From Methylobacterium marchantiae (lineage in GTDB: Bacteria; Pseudomonadota; Alphaproteobacteria; Rhizobiales; Beijerinckiaceae): a stretch of 62,406 bases of DNA. Shown here one piece after another: positions 27,841 through 37,940 of this stretch. The notes beneath the pieces are model-generated. The model saw only the letters and a program-made list of their open reading frames with translations. It was not told the DNA's origin and did not search any database. Position 1 is the stretch's first letter. Each line of letters starts with the position of its first letter. Position numbers and translations under genes: made by a program. The DNA lies in contig NZ_BPQT01000003.1 of assembly GCF_022179405.1 (NCBI RefSeq), forward strand, positions 1 through 62,406, written 5' to 3'.

Positions 27841-28431
27841 TCAGCACGCGTTCCCCGAATCCGACAGGTACGGCTCGACCCGGAAGACGGCGTTCGATTG
27901 CACCAGGGCACTGCCGTCGCCGAAAGACTTGAGGGTGGGGTTCATCAGGCTGAAGAAGACCGGATATTTGAGACCGGCGCGCACGACCACGATCTTGCTC
28001 GGCTGCGGGCATGTGTAGGATGTGCCGAAACCGGCCTGCCAATCGCCCGTCGACGTGTTCAAGGCACTGCCGTTCGCGGAGCTCACACTTGCGAAGGTAT
28101 CGACGACGCGGATATCCAGCAGAACGTTGTTGCAGTTGAAGAACGCGGCCGACGACGTTCCCGTGTTCGCGCAAAGCTGCTCACGCAACTTGCCCAGCAA
28201 CGTGCTCGTGTCTTTGATCGCCGCGTTGTCGATCTGGAACTGGCCCGTCACCAGGGTGCGGACGGTCGTCTGCAGGCCCATGTCGAGATTGAGGCTCACG
28301 AGAAGGATCAGGATGATCTGGATGACCGCCCCGAGAAGGGCGATGAAGATCGGGCCGATCATGGCGAATTCGACGGCCGAGACGCCGCCCTCGTCGCGCA
28401 GGAACCCGCGGCGCGTCGAGAGCGGCGTCAT
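27841..28431 (-). CDS. TadE-like pilus assembly protein (second copy)
   Basis: A 196-residue relative with RDEGGVSAVEFAMIGPIFIALL as the pilin-like helix, again with Glu in the fifth mature position, followed by further hydrophobic residues. Its start overlaps the upstream TadG stop by four bases (ATGA) and it ends 11 bases before the next TadE gene, so the three genes form one operon. Paired Cys residues (CNN, CPQ, the terminal C) suggest disulfides outside the cytoplasm. Confidence 0.88.
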   Translation of the reverse strand: MTPLSTRRGFLRDEGGVSAVEFAMIGPIFIALLGAVIQIILILLVSLNLDMGLQTTVRTLVTGQFQIDNAAIKDTSTLLGKLREQLCANTGTSSAAFFNCNNVLLDIRVVDTFASVSSANGSALNTSTGDWQAGFGTSYTCPQPSKIVVVRAGLKYPVFFSLMNPTLKSFGDGSALVQSNAVFRVEPYLSDSGNAC

Positions 28432-29741
28432 CGCGCCAGCCTGATCTGCGTGAATTTCTGGAAGATCGACACGAAGGCCGAGCCGATCGACGGCGTCGTC
28501 GCGGCGTTCACGAAGAGGTCCGGGGTCGAGGCGCAGCGTGTAAGTTGGGGAACGATGTCGTCGAACCGGGTTCCGCCCCCCCAGATCTGACTCGGTGCGC
28601 CGAGCGTCGCCTGATATCCCCAATCGTAGCTCAGCTTCAGGTAGGGCGCGTAAAGGACGCTGACCGAGACCGAGCTGTCGATCAGCCGGCACGAGGCGGG
28701 AGCGAACGGGGCGACCTCGGCCCGCTTGGGCACGTCCCATATCCAGGCGCGGGAGGGATCCTGCACGCCGTCCGTGGCGATGATCACGAGCTTCTTCGGC
28801 GACGTCTTCCCGTCGCCGGCTTTTCCCACTTCGCTGGCGAAGCCCGGCATGATCTCCTTGAAATGCGTCGCGCCCGCGTACTCGTTCGACGTGTTCGGCG
28901 CCTGCGGCAGGTTCGTCACCGCGAGGCTGAGGGTCGAGGTGGTGTTGACGAGTTTCGTCAGGTCGTTGCTGAAGGAGTAGCTGGCGATCCGGATCCGCTT
29001 CGAGGCCGAGGCCTGGGTCGTCAGCCAGTTCACGAAGTCGATGATGCCTTTGTTGATTTCCTGGGTGCGCAGGGTGATGCCGTTTAGCACGGCCCATTCA
29101 TAAGCGTCGTAGATCGAATTCTTGACCTTGACGCCGTCATGGCAGGCGAAGGCGCATCCGAAGGCGGCGTTGAGCCGATCGATGTCCGTCTGCGTCGCGC
29201 CGAGCGCCATCGAGCCCGAAACGTCGATGAGAAGATAGATGTCCACCATGGGCGACAGGTCGACGACGGATTCGGCGTGCCCGGACAGATCGATCCTGTC
29301 GAATCCCACCACCTTGAGGAGAGTCGTGGTCGTCTTCGACGTATAATCGGCGGTCACGGTCACGGAGCGGTTGTTGACGGTGACCCGGATGACCGGCGTC
29401 GTATTCGCCGGAAGCTTCGGCGTTCCGTTGAAGGCCTTGAGCGCCATGGTCTGGGCGTAGACCGCCATCTCGGCACTCTGCAGACCTTTGGCGTCGGCAT
29501 CCTGCGCGGCCTTCGCGGCAACGATCGCCGCGTTGTCCAGGGCGCTGTCCAGGACGGTCTTGTCGACGACCGAGCGGCCGTAATCGATGGCGCCGCCCAT
29601 CAGGCCCAGCATCGGCACGAGCGCAGCCGCGAAAATCATCGGGATCGATCCGCCGGCGTCCGACCTCAATCGCTGGAAAAGGCTGCGCATATCCTCGGGG
29701 ATCGCTTCTTGAAGGCCGTCGGCCGTTTTGGAGACGCCCAT
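28428..29741 (-). CDS. TadG-like protein with von Willebrand factor A domain
   Basis: A 437-residue protein. The N-terminal GGSIPMIFAAALVPMLGLMG is a TadE/G-type membrane helix and is followed by the pilus-associated YGRSVVDKTVLDSALDNAA. A VWA domain starts at PMVDIYLLIDVSGSM with the metal-ion site DxSGS, and its later part carries KLVIIATDGVQDPS. A Cys pair (GCAFACHD) lies in an insertion. It is first in the operon with two TadE genes. Upstream Met residues exist, but the ATG at MGVSKTADG gives the usual short cytoplasmic tail. Confidence 0.87.
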   Translation of the reverse strand: MGVSKTADGLQEAIPEDMRSLFQRLRSDAGGSIPMIFAAALVPMLGLMGGAIDYGRSVVDKTVLDSALDNAAIVAAKAAQDADAKGLQSAEMAVYAQTMALKAFNGTPKLPANTTPVIRVTVNNRSVTVTADYTSKTTTTLLKVVGFDRIDLSGHAESVVDLSPMVDIYLLIDVSGSMALGATQTDIDRLNAAFGCAFACHDGVKVKNSIYDAYEWAVLNGITLRTQEINKGIIDFVNWLTTQASASKRIRIASYSFSNDLTKLVNTTSTLSLAVTNLPQAPNTSNEYAGATHFKEIMPGFASEVGKAGDGKTSPKKLVIIATDGVQDPSRAWIWDVPKRAEVAPFAPASCRLIDSSVSVSVLYAPYLKLSYDWGYQATLGAPSQIWGGGTRFDDIVPQLTRCASTPDLFVNAATTPSIGSAFVSIFQKFTQIRLAR

Positions 29742-30064
29742 GAACGCCGTGGTCCCGTTAAAAAAGCATGCTTGCGCTCGTCTGCAATTCGGGAGCGTCC
29801 GCAGTTTCAGGGGATGAAACACTTCTGGAGCGGCACGTGGTTTATTTGATATTGCGGCGATCGAGGACGTCGAAAGTCGGATGTGCCGGCGGGATGACAA
29901 GGTGAGCCCATTGTCATGCGCCCGATCCGGTCGCCCGCCTTTCCTGCATTCCACGGCCGCGCTATGACCCTGCCACGGTCGCATGGCCCATGAGGAGGAC
30001 GCTGCCCGGTTGGGGCAATCCTTGCATGGGCGGTACGGACTTTACGCGGAAGGCTTGAAGCGCA
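29742..30064. promoter_or_regulatory. Divergent region between the Tad operon and icd
   Basis: About 320 bases with promoters expected in both directions. An inverted repeat ATGACAA / TTGTCAT with a 10-base spacer lies at 29894-29917 and could be an operator. GAGGAGGACG near 29992 resembles a ribosome site but no credible short gene follows. Nothing else stands out. Confidence 0.4.
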
Positions 30065-31276
30065 ATGGACAAGATCAAGGTTGCCAACCCGGTCGTCGAA
30101 CTCGACGGCGACGAGATGACCCGGATCATCTGGAGCGAGATCAAGAACAAGCTCATCCACCCCTATCTCGACCTCGACCTCGATTATTACGACCTCGGCG
30201 TCGAGCACCGCGACGAGACCAACGACAAGGTCACCGTGGACGCGGCGGAGGCGATCAAGCGCCACGGCGTCGGCGTGAAATGCGCCACCATCACCCCCGA
30301 CGAGCAGCGGGTGGAGGAGTTCAAGCTCAAGGAGATGTGGCGCTCGCCCAACGGCACGATCCGCAACATCCTCGGCGGCGTCATCTTCCGCGAGCCGATC
30401 ATCTGCAAGAACGTGCCGCGCCTCGTGCCGGGCTGGACCCAGCCCTTCGTCATCGGCCGCCACGCCTATGGCGACCAGTATCGCGCCACCGACTTCAAAG
30501 TGCCCGGCAAGGGCCGCCTGACCATCAAGTTCGAGGGTGACGACGGCACGGTCATCGAGAAGGAAGTGTTCAAGTTCCCGGCGGCCGGCGTCGCCATGTC
30601 GATGTACAACCTCGACGAGTCGATCCGCGACTTCGCCCGCGCCTCGCTGAATTACGGCCTCGCCCGCAAGTATCCGGTCTACCTGTCCACCAAGAACACC
30701 ATCCTCAAGGCCTATGACGGCCGCTTCAAGGACCTGTTCCAGGAGGTGTTCGACGCCGAGTTCAAGGCGAAGTTCCAGGCGCTCGGCATCACCTACGAGC
30801 ACCGCCTCATCGACGACATGGTCGCGTCCTGCCTCAAATGGTCCGGCGGCTATGTCTGGGCCTGCAAGAACTACGACGGCGACGTGCAGTCGGACACCGC
30901 GGCCCAGGGCTTCGGCTCGCTCGGCCTGATGACCTCGGTGCTGATGACGCCGGACGGCCAGACCGTGGAGGCGGAAGCCGCGCACGGCACCGTGACCCGC
31001 CACTATCGCGAGCATCAGAAGGGCAAGGAGACCTCCACCAACTCCATCGCCTCGATCTTCGCCTGGAGCCGCGGCCTCGCCCACCGGGCCAAGCTCGACG
31101 ACAACGGCGATCTGGCGACATTCGCCAACACCCTGGAGAAGGTCTGCGTCGACACGGTGGAAGCCGGCTTCATGACGAAGGACCTCGCCCTCCTCGTCGG
31201 TCCGGACCAGAAGTGGCTCTCCACCACCGGCTTCCTCGACAAGGTCGACGCGAATCTCAAGACCGCGATGGCCTGA
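30065..31276 (+). CDS. icd: Isocitrate dehydrogenase (NADP+)
   Basis: A 403-residue homodimeric TCA-cycle enzyme converting isocitrate to 2-oxoglutarate with NADPH. It is the eukaryote-like class II enzyme common in Rhizobiales: [14 protein letters not shown] near the start, [11 protein letters not shown] with the substrate-binding Ser/Asn, [18 protein letters not shown] and [17 protein letters not shown]. It is complete and followed by a strong hairpin. Confidence 0.97.
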   Translation: MDKIKVANPVVELDGDEMTRIIWSEIKNKLIHPYLDLDLDYYDLGVEHRDETNDKVTVDAAEAIKRHGVGVKCATITPDEQRVEEFKLKEMWRSPNGTIRNILGGVIFREPIICKNVPRLVPGWTQPFVIGRHAYGDQYRATDFKVPGKGRLTIKFEGDDGTVIEKEVFKFPAAGVAMSMYNLDESIRDFARASLNYGLARKYPVYLSTKNTILKAYDGRFKDLFQEVFDAEFKAKFQALGITYEHRLIDDMVASCLKWSGGYVWACKNYDGDVQSDTAAQGFGSLGLMTSVLMTPDGQTVEAEAAHGTVTRHYREHQKGKETSTNSIASIFAWSRGLAHRAKLDDNGDLATFANTLEKVCVDTVEAGFMTKDLALLVGPDQKWLSTTGFLDKVDANLKTAMA

Positions 31277-31344
31277 GCACGATTGGCGGGTCTCCCCTCT
31301 CCCCGCCGGTCCACGATACGCACACATGTCGCGGTCAGCACGGG

Positions 31345-31369
31345 CTCCCTCTCCTTCCAGGAGAGGGAG
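31345..31369 (+). terminator. Hairpin downstream of icd
   Basis: CTCCCTCTCCT and AGGAGAGGGAG form a perfect 11-bp stem around TCC, followed by TTTG. It lies about 70 bases after the icd stop. The same C-rich/G-rich hairpin motif is frequent as a dispersed element in this kind of genome, so it may be both a repeat and a terminator. The remaining bases to 31622 hold no gene that I can support. Confidence 0.75.
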
Positions 31370-31622
31370 TTTGTCGCGTCTCAAGTCCAACCCGCTTGGA
31401 CCGCGCGAAGGACCTTCGAGCAGAGGGGCGAATTCAGTAGCTTGTTGGGAGAGGACGCCGCTGTCGTCTTGCCGGGAGGCGACCTGAGCTCGGCTGCCGC
31501 CTCGCCGCGCCGACGACAGTGTCGTCGCGGCCCGCTTCCCGCCTGCAGGGCGAGGGACGTGCACGATTCAGCCCGGGGCGGGCGGTTATCTCCGAGACAT
31601 CGGCCGAGCGATCCCTTCCCTT

Positions 31623-31946
31623 TCAGGAAGCGGGCCTCGCCGCCTCCGCGTTGCGCTTGCGGGTCGCGGCGGCTTTCTTGGCCGAGGCGGAGCGCTGCTC
31701 GGCGGTGCGGGAGGCCGAGGCCTTGCCGCCGGCCGCGCCGCCCTTGTGCGCCGCCGGATGCGAGGAGGTCTTCCCCCTCCCCGATCCGCCTGGATGCTTG
31801 CCGCCGCCATCGTCCTTGTTGACGGTCGCCCAGGCCCGTGCCTCGGCCTCCTCCTCCGGCACGCCGCGTTCCTCGTAGGAGTCCGCGATGTGCTCGGCCT
31901 TGCGGACCTGCTTGTCCGTGTATTTCGACTTGTCACCCCGTGGCAT
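31623..31946 (-). CDS. Small basic protein of the so-called plasmid-stabilisation type
   Basis: A 107-residue protein. The first 50 residues (PRGDKSKYTDKQVRKAEHIADSY in two blocks, then EEEAEARAWATVNK) form a conserved module often annotated as plasmid stabilisation protein in Rhizobiales, without proof. The tail is rich in Lys, Ala, Ser and Gly and resembles a histone H1-like DNA-binding extension. AGAGGAG lies six bases before the ATG. The C-terminal low complexity makes shadow frames on the other strand look long. Confidence 0.75.
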   Translation of the reverse strand: MPRGDKSKYTDKQVRKAEHIADSYEERGVPEEEAEARAWATVNKDDGGGKHPGGSGRGKTSSHPAAHKGGAAGGKASASRTAEQRSASAKKAAATRKRNAEAARPAS

Positions 31947-31994
31947 GGCGCGCTCCTCTTGCGACGCGATCCTCTTGCGAGACGTCGCCGAACC

Positions 31995-33620
31995 TCAGCT
32001 GATGCCGGTCGGGCCGTCCAGGGTGGCGCGAACGCGGCGAATCAAATCGGTACGGCGATAGGGCTTGTTCAAAAGATCGAACTCCGACCCCCCCGCATCG
32101 GTTCGCTCCAGGCTCGCCTCGGCATATCCGGTCGTCAGCAGGACCTTGAGCTGCGGCTGCCGCCTCTTTGCCTCGCGGGCGAGCACGACGCCGTTCATGC
32201 CGCCGGGCATGATGAGATCGGTGAACAAGAGATCCACCGCTCCGCTCGAATCGAGGATGTCCAGCGCCTCGCGGCCGTTCTTGGCCATGAGCAGCGTGTA
32301 GCCGAAATCGCGCAGGATGGTCCGGGCCAGTTCGGCGACGTCCTCCCGGTCGTCGACGATGAGGATCGTCTCGCTTCCCTGGCGGTCCACCGTCCGATGG
32401 TCGGTGCGGTTGGGCTGGCGGTCGTCCTCGGCGGCGGCGGGGAAGGACAGGCGGACGCTGGTCCCTTTGCCGACGACGGAATCGATCTGCGCCGCTCCAC
32501 CGGATTGCTTGGCGAAGCCGTAGACCATCGACAGGCCGAGGCCGGTCCCCTTCCCCTCCTCCTTGGTGGTGAAGAACGGGTCCATCACCCGGGCGAGGAG
32601 GGTCGGCGGGATTCCGGTCCCGGTATCGGTGACCGTCACCGTCACGTAGCGGCCCTCGTGCAGCTGGCCGGACCCATGGATGTCGCTTGCCGCGATGACC
32701 TGGTTCTCGGTGGAGATGACGAGCTCGCCGCCATCGGGCATCGCGTCGCGCGCGTTGATCAGGATGTTCAGGAGGGCGATCTCGGCCTGCGTCGGGTCGA
32801 CCCGGCAGTTCCAGAGGCCTTCGCGCAGATCGAGCCGCACGCCGATCGCGTCGCCGAAGGTCCGGGTCGCCATGTCCTCCATGCCCTTCACCAGGGCATT
32901 GAGATTGACCGCGCGGCCGTCGAGACGCTGCTTGCGGGCGAAGGCGAGGAGCTGCTGGGTCAGTGTCGTCGCCCGCTCGGCGGCGGTGCGGATGTTGTCG
33001 GTGGCGCGCCGCAGCCGGTTCCGGTCCGCGTCCGGCTTGTCGAGGCCGTTGCTGAGGATGTCGACATAGCCGACGATGACCTGGAGCAGGTTGTTGAAAT
33101 CGTGCGCGATCCCGCCGGTCAGCTGGCCGAGGGCTTCCATCTTCTGGGCCTGGCCCAATGCCTCCTCGGCGTCCCTGCGGCGGGAGACGTCGAGCTGCGA
33201 GGCGAAGAAATAGACCAGCTCGCCGGCCGCATTGTAGATCGGCGCCACGAACAGCGCGTTCCAGAAGGTCGAGCCGTCCTTGCGGTAGTTGAGAATCTCG
33301 GTGGCGAATTCGGTGCGGTTGTCGATGGCCCCGCGGAGTTCGGCGAGGACCGCCCGGTCCGTATCGGGGCCCTGAAGGAAGCGGCAATTGCGCCCGATGA
33401 TCTCGTCTTCCCGGTAGCCCGTCATCGCGATGAAGGCTTTGTTGGTGAAGATGATCGGGTTGTCCGCCTGCCGCGGATCGGTGACCACCATCGGCATCCG
33501 GGTCGATTCGACGGCCGTGAAGAAGATGTCGCTGTGGTGATCGCTGATCTCGGACGCCGCTCCGGTCTGGACGCGCGGCTGGCTACCGGCGGGCGGCTTC
33601 TCGGGTGTCCTGGTCATCAT
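31995..33620 (-). CDS. LOV-domain hybrid histidine kinase
   Basis: A 541-residue sensor kinase. Residues about 30-145 form a LOV domain: GRNCRFLQG puts the flavin-adduct cysteine at position 79, and [12 protein letters not shown] and [13 protein letters not shown] are standard flanks. The HisKA region has the phospho-histidine in [11 protein letters not shown] (H173). The ATPase has its N-box at [11 protein letters not shown]1 at DTGTGIP and G2 at GTGLGL. A receiver follows, with Asp468 in LLFTDLIMP and a Lys in LLNKPYR. No membrane segment, so it should sense blue light in the cytoplasm and relay phosphate internally. The output partner is not nearby. Confidence 0.93.
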   Translation of the reverse strand: MMTRTPEKPPAGSQPRVQTGAASEISDHHSDIFFTAVESTRMPMVVTDPRQADNPIIFTNKAFIAMTGYREDEIIGRNCRFLQGPDTDRAVLAELRGAIDNRTEFATEILNYRKDGSTFWNALFVAPIYNAAGELVYFFASQLDVSRRRDAEEALGQAQKMEALGQLTGGIAHDFNNLLQVIVGYVDILSNGLDKPDADRNRLRRATDNIRTAAERATTLTQQLLAFARKQRLDGRAVNLNALVKGMEDMATRTFGDAIGVRLDLREGLWNCRVDPTQAEIALLNILINARDAMPDGGELVISTENQVIAASDIHGSGQLHEGRYVTVTVTDTGTGIPPTLLARVMDPFFTTKEEGKGTGLGLSMVYGFAKQSGGAAQIDSVVGKGTSVRLSFPAAAEDDRQPNRTDHRTVDRQGSETILIVDDREDVAELARTILRDFGYTLLMAKNGREALDILDSSGAVDLLFTDLIMPGGMNGVVLAREAKRRQPQLKVLLTTGYAEASLERTDAGGSEFDLLNKPYRRTDLIRRVRATLDGPTGIS

Positions 33621-33751
33621 CGCTCAATTCACAAGGCCTGTTCACGGACGTCGGTCCCCAAGGCCCAACGATTCGGCAGTGACTCGTTTCCATCGAAAAC
33701 GGCGCCGATGCGGGAGGCGAATCCCCGCACCGGCGCCGAAGCGCGTGCCCG

Positions 33752-36028
33752 TCAGACGGATGCGGGAGAGAAACGCACGCTCTCGATGTTCGCCCGCTCG
33801 AAGGCCTGCATCACGTGCTGGTAGGACCGGTCCATCTCCGTCGCCTCGTCGCCGTCTGTCTCCTCCGGTTTGAGGACGAACATCAGCATCGACCGTCCCG
33901 TCACGTCGTAACGGTCGCCGATCGCCCAGGTGCCGACCTCCTGGCTGTCGGGCAGGTTGGTGTCGAGGAGGCGCGTCCAGCCGCCGCCGCCGACGGAGCT
34001 CGGAAGCGTGAAAGAGACGAGGTCGCTGTAGGAATTGTAGAGGATGAGCAGCGTCGCATCGCCTCCCCGGCGGTGGATGCCCGAGGCCTGGGCGCGACCG
34101 TCGAGCAGCACCGCGATGGAATGCGCGCCGCCATCCGACCAGTTCTCCGAGGACATCTCCTCGCCGTCCGGCCTGAGCCAGGTCACGTCCTTGACGCCGA
34201 GATCCTCGTCATAGGCGCCGGTGAGGAAGCGGCCGCGGGTGAGGATCGGCAGGGCCTCGCGCAGGATGGTCAGGCGCTGCGTGAACTCGGCGAGGTCGCG
34301 ACCCTCTTCGCCGATCCCGTCCCAGTCGAGCCAGGAAATCTCGTTGTCCTGGCAATAGGCGTTGTTGTTGCCGCCCTGGCTCCGGGCGAACTCGTCGCCG
34401 GCGAGCAGCATCGGCGTGCCGCGCGACAGGAACAGGGTCGCCATCATGTTGCGCATCTGGCGCAGGCGCACCGCGCGGATCGCCTCGTCGTCGGTGGGCC
34501 CCTCGACGCCGTAATTGTTCGAGAGGTTGTGCGAATGCCCGTCCCTGCCATCCTCGCCATTCGCGAGGTTGTGCTTCTCGTTGTACGAGACCGTGTCGTT
34601 CAGGGTGAAGCCGTCATGGGCGGTGAGGAAGTTCACCGAGGCCCAGGGCTTGCGCCCGCGCTTGTTGAACTTGTCTGCCGATCCGGTGATGCGCGAGGCC
34701 AGACTCGGCAGCAGGCCGGAATCCCCGCGCCAGTAGCCGCGGACGTCGTCGCGGAAGCGATCGTTCCACTCGGCCCAGCCTGGCGGGAAGCCGCCGACCT
34801 GATAGCCGCCGGGGCCGCAATCCCACGGTTCGGCGATGAGCTTCACCGAATTGAGCACCGGATCCTGCCGGCAGGTGTCGAGGAAGCCGCCGCCCTCGTC
34901 GAAGCCGTGCGGCTCGCGGCCGAGGATGGTGGCGAGGTCGAAGCGGAAGCCGTCGACCCGCATCTCCGTCGCCCAGTAGCGCAGGGAATCGGTGACGAGC
35001 TGCAGCACCCGGGGATGCGACAGGTTGAAGGTGTTACCGGTGCCGGTATCGTTGATGTAGTAGCGCTCGTCGCCGGGCATGAGGCGATAGTACGAAGCGT
35101 TGTCGACGCCCTTGAACGACAGGGTCGGGCCCTTCTCGTTGCCCTCGGCGGTGTGGTTGTAGACCACGTCCAAGATCACTTCGAGGCCGGCGCCGTGCAT
35201 GCGCGCCACCATCTCCTTGAACTCGGAGAAGGCGAAATCCGGCACCGCGGCGTAGCGCCGGGCCGGAGTGAAGAACGAGATCGTGTTGTAACCCCAGTAG
35301 TTCACCAGGTTCTTTTCCTGGAGATAATCGTCCTGCACGAAGGCATGGACCGGCAGGAGCTCCACCGAGGTCACGCCGAGGCTCTTGATGTAGTCGAGCA
35401 CCGCCGGGTTGCCGAGGCCGGCATAGGTGCCGCGCAGCTTCTCCGGCACGGCCGGATGCAGCTTGGTGAAACCCTTCACGTGGGTCTCGTAGAAGATCGT
35501 CTTCTCCCACGGCACGTGCGGCTTGCGGTCCCGGCCCCAGGTGAAGGCCGGGTCGATGACGCGCGAGCGCCGGGTGAAGGGCGCCGAATCGCGCTCGTCG
35601 AAGGTCAGGTCGTCGCCGGTCTCCATCTGATAGCCGAACAGGGCCGGGTTCCAGGTGATCGAGCCGACGAGGCCCTTGGCGTAGGGGTCGATCAGCAGCT
35701 TGTTCGGGTTGAAACGGTGCCCGGCCTTGGGCTCGTAGGGGCCGTGGACGCGGTAGCCGTAGATCGTGCCGGGACGGGCATCGGGCAGGTAGCCGTGCCA
35801 GATCTCGTCGGTGTATTCGGGCAGCTCGATCCGCTCGAGCTCCTGCTCGCCGGCATCGTCGAACAGGCAGAGCTCGACCTTCGTCGCATGGGCCGAGAAC
35901 AGGGCGAAGTTGACGCCGAGGCCGTCCCAGGTCGCGCCCAGCGGGTAAGGCGCTCCCTCTCGGATGCGCGATCGCGCCGCCTTCGTCTGCGCGGCAGTCT
36001 GCTGCATCTGGGGGTTCTTCGCGACCAT
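33752..36028 (-). CDS. glgX: Glycogen debranching enzyme GlgX
   Basis: A 758-residue isoamylase-type enzyme that removes alpha-1,6 branches from glycogen. An N-terminal CBM48 domain (YPLGATWDGLGVNFALFS) precedes the GH13 barrel with VILDVVYNHTAEGN, the nucleophile Asp in VDGFRFDLA, the acid Glu in LIAEPWDCG and the third acid in LTAHDGFTLND. These match GlgX-type debranchers rather than plant isoamylase. The ATG before VAKNPQ follows GGGGAG; a GTG two codons upstream is possible. No other glycogen genes are nearby. Confidence 0.94.
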   Translation of the reverse strand: MVAKNPQMQQTAAQTKAARSRIREGAPYPLGATWDGLGVNFALFSAHATKVELCLFDDAGEQELERIELPEYTDEIWHGYLPDARPGTIYGYRVHGPYEPKAGHRFNPNKLLIDPYAKGLVGSITWNPALFGYQMETGDDLTFDERDSAPFTRRSRVIDPAFTWGRDRKPHVPWEKTIFYETHVKGFTKLHPAVPEKLRGTYAGLGNPAVLDYIKSLGVTSVELLPVHAFVQDDYLQEKNLVNYWGYNTISFFTPARRYAAVPDFAFSEFKEMVARMHGAGLEVILDVVYNHTAEGNEKGPTLSFKGVDNASYYRLMPGDERYYINDTGTGNTFNLSHPRVLQLVTDSLRYWATEMRVDGFRFDLATILGREPHGFDEGGGFLDTCRQDPVLNSVKLIAEPWDCGPGGYQVGGFPPGWAEWNDRFRDDVRGYWRGDSGLLPSLASRITGSADKFNKRGRKPWASVNFLTAHDGFTLNDTVSYNEKHNLANGEDGRDGHSHNLSNNYGVEGPTDDEAIRAVRLRQMRNMMATLFLSRGTPMLLAGDEFARSQGGNNNAYCQDNEISWLDWDGIGEEGRDLAEFTQRLTILREALPILTRGRFLTGAYDEDLGVKDVTWLRPDGEEMSSENWSDGGAHSIAVLLDGRAQASGIHRRGGDATLLILYNSYSDLVSFTLPSSVGGGGWTRLLDTNLPDSQEVGTWAIGDRYDVTGRSMLMFVLKPEETDGDEATEMDRSYQHVMQAFERANIESVRFSPASV

Positions 36029-36239
36029 GATCACTCCAGGGGAGGCTCGCAGCTCTAGGCCGAGCCCGACGGCATGAAATCCGCCGAGTGAACGCTCACG
36101 CTTGGCCGTAAGGTCCGCTTCGGGAGAAACTTTTTGCGGTGCGGGACGCTATTTCCCGCAGACGCCGTACTATGATCGGATGAAGGTGGATCGAGCGTCC
36201 CCGCCGCGCCCGACCCGCTCGCCTCGCTGGAGCCAGCCC

Positions 36240-37007
36240 ATGCCCGACAGACCTTCCGTCCTGCAGACCGTCGCCGACCGGCACGGCGTCAGCATCGATG
36301 CCGTCCGCCATCTGATGCGCGCCCTCGAGGCGGGCCACGGCACCATGGCGCAGTTCAACCATCCCGAACTCGGCGGTTTCGGGCAATGGTCGTCCGGCGG
36401 CATGACCATGATCGGCAACATGTTCGACGCGAACCTGAAGTCTCGGGTGGCGGCGATCTGCGCCGAACTCGCCGAATCCCTGCCCCCCGGCGGCTGGGAC
36501 GACGGCGCGGCACCCGCCACCTGGTGGCCCGCCGAGCTCGGCCGGCCGTCCACCTCGGGCTCGCAGAACGGCATGCGCTACGCCTATTTCCCGGACAGCC
36601 GCCTGCTGGCGGTGGAGAGCGCCGGATCGCTGACGCTCTACGATACCGGGAGTTACGACATTTCCGGCGTCTCGCAGCAGCAGGGCAGCAGCCAGAGCCT
36701 CCGCTTCAGCGGGCGCAACGGCTATGTCGATCTCGAATCGCTGCAGAAGGTGAGCACGGCGCCGACCCCGGAGCGCGCCATCGAGCCGAAGCCGTTCCAC
36801 CCCGAGCCGATCGAGATGCCAGTGCGCGGCGAGGAGGTCTCGCGCCAGAGCTCGCACCAGGTCTCGGAGCCGGAATCCTACCCGCCCGCGAGCCCCGCCG
36901 GCGACGTGATCTCGACGCTGGAGCGCCTGTCCGACCTGCATCGCAAGGGCGTGCTCACGGAGTCGGAATTCTCGGCCAAGAAGGCCGAGCTCCTGGCGCG
37001 GCTCTGA
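36240..37007 (+). CDS. SHOCT-domain protein of unknown function
   Basis: A 255-residue soluble protein. The last 35 residues (DVISTLERLSDLHRKGVLTESEF and onward) are a SHOCT domain, a small helical oligomerisation module. The N-terminal 200 residues (LQTVADRHGVSIDAVRHLMRALEAG, then ELGGFGQWSSGGMTMIGNMFD) are a conserved domain seen in Rhizobiales hypothetical proteins. GGAG stands seven bases before the ATG. A proline/serine-rich linker joins the two parts. Confidence 0.8.
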   Translation: MPDRPSVLQTVADRHGVSIDAVRHLMRALEAGHGTMAQFNHPELGGFGQWSSGGMTMIGNMFDANLKSRVAAICAELAESLPPGGWDDGAAPATWWPAELGRPSTSGSQNGMRYAYFPDSRLLAVESAGSLTLYDTGSYDISGVSQQQGSSQSLRFSGRNGYVDLESLQKVSTAPTPERAIEPKPFHPEPIEMPVRGEEVSRQSSHQVSEPESYPPASPAGDVISTLERLSDLHRKGVLTESEFSAKKAELLARL

Positions 37008-37033
37008 GCCGAGCCGCCGGTGGGAGGCCTCCG

Positions 37034-37900
37034 TCAGCGACCGCCCGCGGTCGTGCGGGCGTCGCCGATCAGCTGCGCGATCCCGTCGTCGAGCGTCACC
37101 CGCGGGGTCCAGCCCAGGCCCCGCAGGATCGACGTGTCGGCCACCATTTCCGCCGGTTCTCCCGGCCGTGGCGGAAGCGATTTCTGCCACGGCCGATCGA
37201 ATCCGCTGATGGCGATCGCGCGCGCGATGAAATCGCCGAGGGGCACTGCGCGTCCGGCGCCGATCGGGACGTCCTGCCAGGGGGCGAGCCGCGTGCGGGC
37301 GTCGACCAGCGTGAGAACCGCCGCGATCGCGTCGTCCACGTGGATGAAATCGCGCCGCTGCGTCGCCGGCGTCGTCACGAGGGGCGCCGCGTTCTCCACG
37401 AGCTGCAGGGCGAGGGACGGAACGAACTTGGCCGGATCGTCGCCCGGCCCGTACATCATCTGCAACTGGGCGTTCGCCACATGCGCGCCCGACTTTTCCT
37501 GCGTGACGAGCAGCCGGGCCAGATCGGCGAACTGGCGCTTGGTGAGCGCGTAGAGATTCACCTCAGGCGGCAGCGTCGTGTCGGTGTTGATGAACAGCGT
37601 TCCGGGGCGCATCGCCTGGAGCAGGGCGGCACCGAGGGTCACGTTGGCATCGACCATGGCCGCCGCGCGCTCGCCGCGTCGCCCCTGAGCCGCGGCCATG
37701 TGGATCAGCACGTCGGGCGCGAGCGCCTCGACGTGCCGGCCGGCCTCGTCCGCACTGGCGTAGCGGAGGACGGACCCGCCTCCCGGAGCCGCCACCGAGG
37801 AGGGCCGCAGGAGGGCGACGACGTCGTCGCCGCGCGCCGAGAGCGCGGCGGCCACCCGGCTACCCAGGAAGCCGGAGGCTCCGGTGATCGCTACCCGCAC
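37034..37900 (-). CDS. NAD-dependent epimerase/dehydratase, likely CDP-sugar 4-reductase or epimerase
   Basis: A 288-residue extended SDR enzyme. The GTG start gives the perfect family opening RVAITGASGFLGSR, with GAGGGA seven bases upstream. Catalytic Tyr-x3-Lys appears as LYALTKRQF. It is the last gene of a minus-strand run with rfbG and rfbF, so it probably acts on CDP-4-keto-6-deoxyglucose to make the final CDP-deoxysugar. The specific product (paratose-, tyvelose- or abequose-like) cannot be told from the sequence. Confidence 0.85.
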   Translation of the reverse strand: MRVAITGASGFLGSRVAAALSARGDDVVALLRPSSVAAPGGGSVLRYASADEAGRHVEALAPDVLIHMAAAQGRRGERAAAMVDANVTLGAALLQAMRPGTLFINTDTTLPPEVNLYALTKRQFADLARLLVTQEKSGAHVANAQLQMMYGPGDDPAKFVPSLALQLVENAAPLVTTPATQRRDFIHVDDAIAAVLTLVDARTRLAPWQDVPIGAGRAVPLGDFIARAIAISGFDRPWQKSLPPRPGEPAEMVADTSILRGLGWTPRVTLDDGIAQLIGDARTTAGGR

Positions 37901-37940
37901 GAGACCATCCCTCAGCGCGACCGGCACAGGCCGCGCCGCA

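Noticed and set aside
33815-36058. Plus-strand 747-residue frame over glgX
   Set aside because: Antisense to a complete GlgX. Composition of charged repeats, no motif.
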